7,867 bases of DNA from Methanobacterium sp. UBA8. Its GTDB lineage: Archaea > Methanobacteriota > Methanobacteria > Methanobacteriales > Methanobacteriaceae. Position numbers and translations under genes: made by a program. The stretch spans positions 18,940 through 26,806 of the forward strand of contig DADN01000181.1 of assembly GCA_002509665.1 (NCBI GenBank), written 5' to 3'. Below, piece by piece: positions 5,977 to 7,867 of the stretch. Positions within the stretch are counted from its first letter, which is position 1. Every line of letters starts with the position of its first letter. The notes under the pieces are model-generated. The model saw only the letters and a list, made by a program, of their open reading frames with translations. It had not been told where the DNA came from and made no database searches.

Positions 5977-5985
5977 CTATAAATA
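5977..5985 (-). promoter_or_regulatory. TATA-like box of the DUF371 unit
   Basis: Minus-strand TATTTATAG about 77-85 nt before the ATG at 5900, predicting a leader of about 50 nt. It lies in a 151-bp divergent promoter region shared with the plus-strand gene whose original ATG is at 6052. Confidence 0.4.
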
Positions 5986-6051
5986 ATTAAATATATTAAT
6001 TTAAATTAAAAAATTATTAAAAGTACAAAGTTTAGCTTTCAGGAAGATAAT

Positions 6052-6066
6052 ATGCAGTTCTTTACC
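6052..6066 (+). pseudogene. Detached original 5' end of the membrane-protein gene at 6169-6627
   Basis: ATG plus four codons (M-Q-F-F-T) preceded by AGGA 7 nt upstream and an AT-rich promoter-like region near 5998-6007. The frame then enters the hairpin array and stops at TAA 6160-6162. It is in the same frame as the body of the downstream gene. Joining 6066 directly to 6193 gives MQFFTLIFAIHFTLIID, a natural N-terminus. Confidence 0.6.
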
Positions 6067-6192
6067 GAGGCAACGAAAAATTGTAAATTTTTCTGTGCAT
6101 GCAAAATCTACGATTTCGCTGTTCAGGAAATTGAAAAATTTCCTTCAACATCAAAAATTTAAGAATTTTTGAAAGCTCAAGAATTATTTACC
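6067..6192. mobile_element. Hairpin array 2: putative 126-bp inserted element with TTTACC target duplication
   Basis: Four hairpins lie in about 100 bp: 6075-6093 (8 bp, loop GTA), 6101-6119 (5 bp plus GC/GC beyond a mismatch, loop TAC), 6125-6144 (8 bp, loop GAAA) and 6151-6172 (9 bp, loop TAAG). TTTACC occurs at 6061-6066 and again at 6187-6192, directly flanking the array. Its reverse complement shares TGTTGAAGGAAAT, ATTTCCTGAAC and a GC-rich linker with array 1 at 25-55. No transposase and no clear terminal inverted repeat are present, so it would be non-autonomous. The insertion reading rests on the direct repeat and the restored reading frame. Confidence 0.6.
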
Positions 6193-6627
6193 CTCATATT
6201 TGCCATTCATTTTACATTAATAATAGATAGGGTTCACAGAAATTACAATCCATATGACACGTATAATGCATGGAAAGGTCAATTGCACGCCATCAGAAGA
6301 TTACTGTTATCCTGGGCAATTATGTACATACTGCCCCTTCTTAATTTTGCTGCATTTCTCCTTATCTTAGGAGCATATAATGTATCATTTGATCCAACTC
6401 CACGCGGCACTTTAAATATTGTTTTAGTTGGATTATCTTCTTTTTTTGATTTTGGATATTATAGAATTTTCGAGTCGATTCTCTATTTATCTCCAAAAAC
6501 TTTTTATACAGATAAAGAATCTGATGAAATGCTGGCTAAAGACCGTGACGAATTTCAAGCGCATTTTATACCCGGAATCCTGTACGTAATTGCCAGTTTT
6601 ATACTGATTTTTATCGTTATCATTTAA
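6169..6627 (+). CDS. Integral membrane protein of unknown function, 5' end displaced by an insertion
   Basis: About 152 aa from TTG at 6169, which lies inside the last hairpin of array 2 and has no clear ribosome binding site. The real coding body starts near 6193 (LIFAIHFTLIIDRVHRNYN). Predicted membrane helices lie at about 5-20, 45-69 and 135-152, with a weaker one at 82-95; charged segments lie between (RVHRNYNPYDTYNAWKGQ; TDKESDEMLAKDRDEFQAH). No known motif was recognised. Without the insertion the product would be about 148 aa beginning MQFFTLIFAIHF. As it stands, the gene is either rescued weakly by TTG/other initiation or is a recent pseudogene. The absence of further frameshifts or stops supports a recent event. 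Confidence 0.65.
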   Translation: MKAQELFTLIFAIHFTLIIDRVHRNYNPYDTYNAWKGQLHAIRRLLLSWAIMYILPLLNFAAFLLILGAYNVSFDPTPRGTLNIVLVGLSSFFDFGYYRIFESILYLSPKTFYTDKESDEMLAKDRDEFQAHFIPGILYVIASFILIFIVII

Positions 6628-6974
6628 ACATCCACTATACTCTTTAAATTTTTCAAATATTTCCTGAGCTTAAAAATCAGATCATCAATATTCAAGTAAA
6701 TATTAAGTCAATTTGAAAAAAATAAATTATTTTTTAAATTAAAAAGAATATTATCTATTTTAGCTCTTAAACCAATTATATTTGCAAAAAAGAAGCATAA
6801 AACTTAATAAATTATAAATTAAAGCTCAAATATCATTAAATGATATAAAGTTTACCAGTCAAAATATTCACATAGCAATAATTCCTCCTATAATAGGAAA
6901 ATCTAAATAATCCTTATGACAAATATTAGTACAACCAACAAAGTAGTCTAACATAGTCGTAGAGGTGAAACTAA
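6628..6974. other. Intergenic stretch with two small 3-nt-loop hairpins
   Basis: About 347 bp with no coding frame. It contains ATATCAT-TAA-ATGATAT (6830-6846) and TCCTA-TAA-TAGGA (6886-6898), both with loop TAA, ahead of the gene at 6975. The promoter of that gene must lie here; TATA-like AT runs are too common to choose one. Confidence 0.6.
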
Positions 6975-7166
6975 ATGGATGAAATTATTGATAGGGAAGT
7001 ATCCAGTAAATTTTTAGATGATGCATATAAATGCAAACCAGATAATTTAGGGTTTTTACTTCAAAAAATAGAATATGAAATCCAGAATAGAGATCATACA
7101 GACAGCATTCTCCTAAGGGCTAAAACAGTAGTAACCAGTAAAATTGCACTAATAAATAGTAAATAA
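6975..7166 (+). CDS. Hypothetical 63-aa protein
   Basis: A short, soluble, charged protein (MDEIIDREVSSKFLDDAYK at the start, TSKIALINSK at the end), likely mostly helical, with no signal peptide, membrane segment or recognisable motif. A full AGGTGA (6963-6968) lies 6 nt before the ATG, which strongly supports real translation. It stands alone between two long non-coding stretches. No function is proposed. Confidence 0.75.
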   Translation: MDEIIDREVSSKFLDDAYKCKPDNLGFLLQKIEYEIQNRDHTDSILLRAKTVVTSKIALINSK

Positions 7167-7710
7167 TACTTTTAATAGATTTAGGATTTATATTTACCAG
7201 TTGTATTAATACCGCTTGTCTTACTCCTAAAATTTATTAAGCCCAAAATATGCATTAAATTTCAAAAGTATTCATTTAAAACTTTAATTAATTCTATTTA
7301 ATTTTCAGTTAAACTAAGTTAGATAGCCTCATATCCATTTTTTAATTTATTTCATTTTTAAGCAGGATTGAATGAAAACTAATCAGTCGTACCTCTTATA
7401 AATTAACGGTTTCATTACAATTTAATTATATGTTTAACCAAAAGGTGATCTATATCTATAAACTTATAATTTATTTGTTAATTAAGATAATACTTGCTTA
7501 AGACTGTACGTATTTCAAATTTATATGGCATAATGCCCAAATTAAGTTTAATAACAATTAATACCAGATGTTTTACTTTTTAAGGTCCGAATAAATCATT
7601 TTTTTAATATTTAATATTATAATCAAGCATTCTCCTTAAAATTTATTTTTTTAAATTATATAGATGTAAAACTCCATCATATTTATATTAGTTATTTCAA
7701 ATAATTTAGC
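7167..7710. other. Long intergenic stretch, 544 bp
   Basis: No convincing gene on either strand. Features seen: AGGTGAT at 7443-7449 with no start codon at the right distance, and a TATA-like TTTATATG (7519-7526) directly followed by the palindrome GGCAT-A-ATGCC (7527-7537). The rest is AT-rich. It could hold a small non-coding RNA or the control region of the gene at 7711. Confidence 0.55.
7682..7690 (+). promoter_or_regulatory. TATA box of the gene at 7711
   Basis: TTTATATTA, 21-29 nt before the ATG. This spacing puts the transcription start at or next to the ATG, and no Shine-Dalgarno is visible, so the mRNA may be leaderless. Confidence 0.45.
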
Positions 7711-7867
7711 ATGCCCGAGGTTGAAAAGAAAATAGTAAAGCCTAAAGAATACGAAAGAATGATTTCAAACCTGGATATAGAAAACTTTGAATTAAAAACA
7801 TCTTCTATTCTTGAAGCTAGAATGACTTTAATTGGTATTGAACGAATAGAAGAAAATCTGCTGGAAA
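7711..7867 (+). CDS. Unrecognised protein, 5' part only (runs off the window)
   Basis: An open frame of 52 codons from ATG 7711 with no stop before the window end. It starts MPEVEKKIVKPKEYERMISN and continues with LKTSSILEARMTLIGIERIE. It is charged and probably helical, with no membrane segment in the visible part. The start is supported by the TATA box at 7682-7690 rather than by a ribosome binding site. I do not recognise the family. An internal ATG at codon 16 is possible but less likely. Confidence 0.65.
   Translation, partial: MPEVEKKIVKPKEYERMISNLDIENFELKTSSILEARMTLIGIERIEENLLE

Noticed and set aside
6052..6162. 36-codon open frame from the ATG at 6052 through array 2
   Set aside because: Only the first five codons look genuine; the rest is hairpin sequence ending at a TAA within a loop.
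7190..7260. Short minus-strand open stretch (about 28 codons) containing ILGVRQAVLIQLVN
   Set aside because: No start codon, no ribosome binding site and no recognisable family; too short to call a gene remnant.
7443..7449. AGGTGAT ribosome binding site-like sequence
   Set aside because: No ATG, GTG or TTG follows at a usable distance with an open frame.

Overview
The window is AT-rich archaeal DNA, most likely from a methanogen of the order Methanobacteriales (Methanobacterium-like). The evidence is GGTGA-type ribosome binding sites, TTTATA/TTATATAA TATA boxes, a class II tRNA-Leu with no encoded CCA, and an archaeal DUF371 protein. No species can be assigned from the sequence alone.

Layout. 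Bases 1-284 hold a non-coding array of about nine small hairpins, most with perfect stems of 6-10 bp and 3-nt loops. It ends at the 3' end of a minus-strand membrane-anchored family 2 glycosyltransferase (285-1409), which lies downstream of a minus-strand galU-type UTP-glucose-1-phosphate uridylyltransferase (1559-2404). Together they suggest UDP-glucose synthesis and transfer of a hexose to a polyprenyl (dolichyl) phosphate for surface glycan or glycoprotein assembly. From 2509 to 4171 two decayed relatives of a multi-pass lipid-sugar-dependent glycosyltransferase (PMT/ArnT-like) lie on opposite strands, on either side of a DUF167/YggU gene (3142-3453). A tRNA-Leu(GAG) follows (4253-4336), then a third, degenerate hairpin cluster. 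A minus-strand zinc-ribbon membrane protein (4539-4835) comes next, then a probable minus-strand operon: DUF371 protein, a 30-aa glycine-zipper membrane peptide too short for ordinary ORF calling, and a winged-helix/zinc-ribbon protein (5900 down to 5019).

From 6052 rightwards, a plus-strand membrane-protein gene is broken just after its fifth codon by a second hairpin array (about 126 bp). The array is flanked by a 6-bp direct repeat, TTTACC; removing it with one repeat copy restores a clean in-frame N-terminus. The rest is sparse: a 63-aa unknown protein (6975-7166), a 544-bp non-coding stretch, and the first 52 codons of an unrecognised gene running off the right edge.

The most notable observation is the hairpin array family. 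Copies at 1-274 and 6067-6192 lie in opposite orientations and share linker sequences, while their stems differ in a base-paired (compensated) way. One copy looks like an insertion. This resembles a small non-autonomous mobile or structural repeat family built from many 3-4-nt-loop hairpins. I cannot match it to a named element from memory, and a genome-wide search is needed before calling it new.
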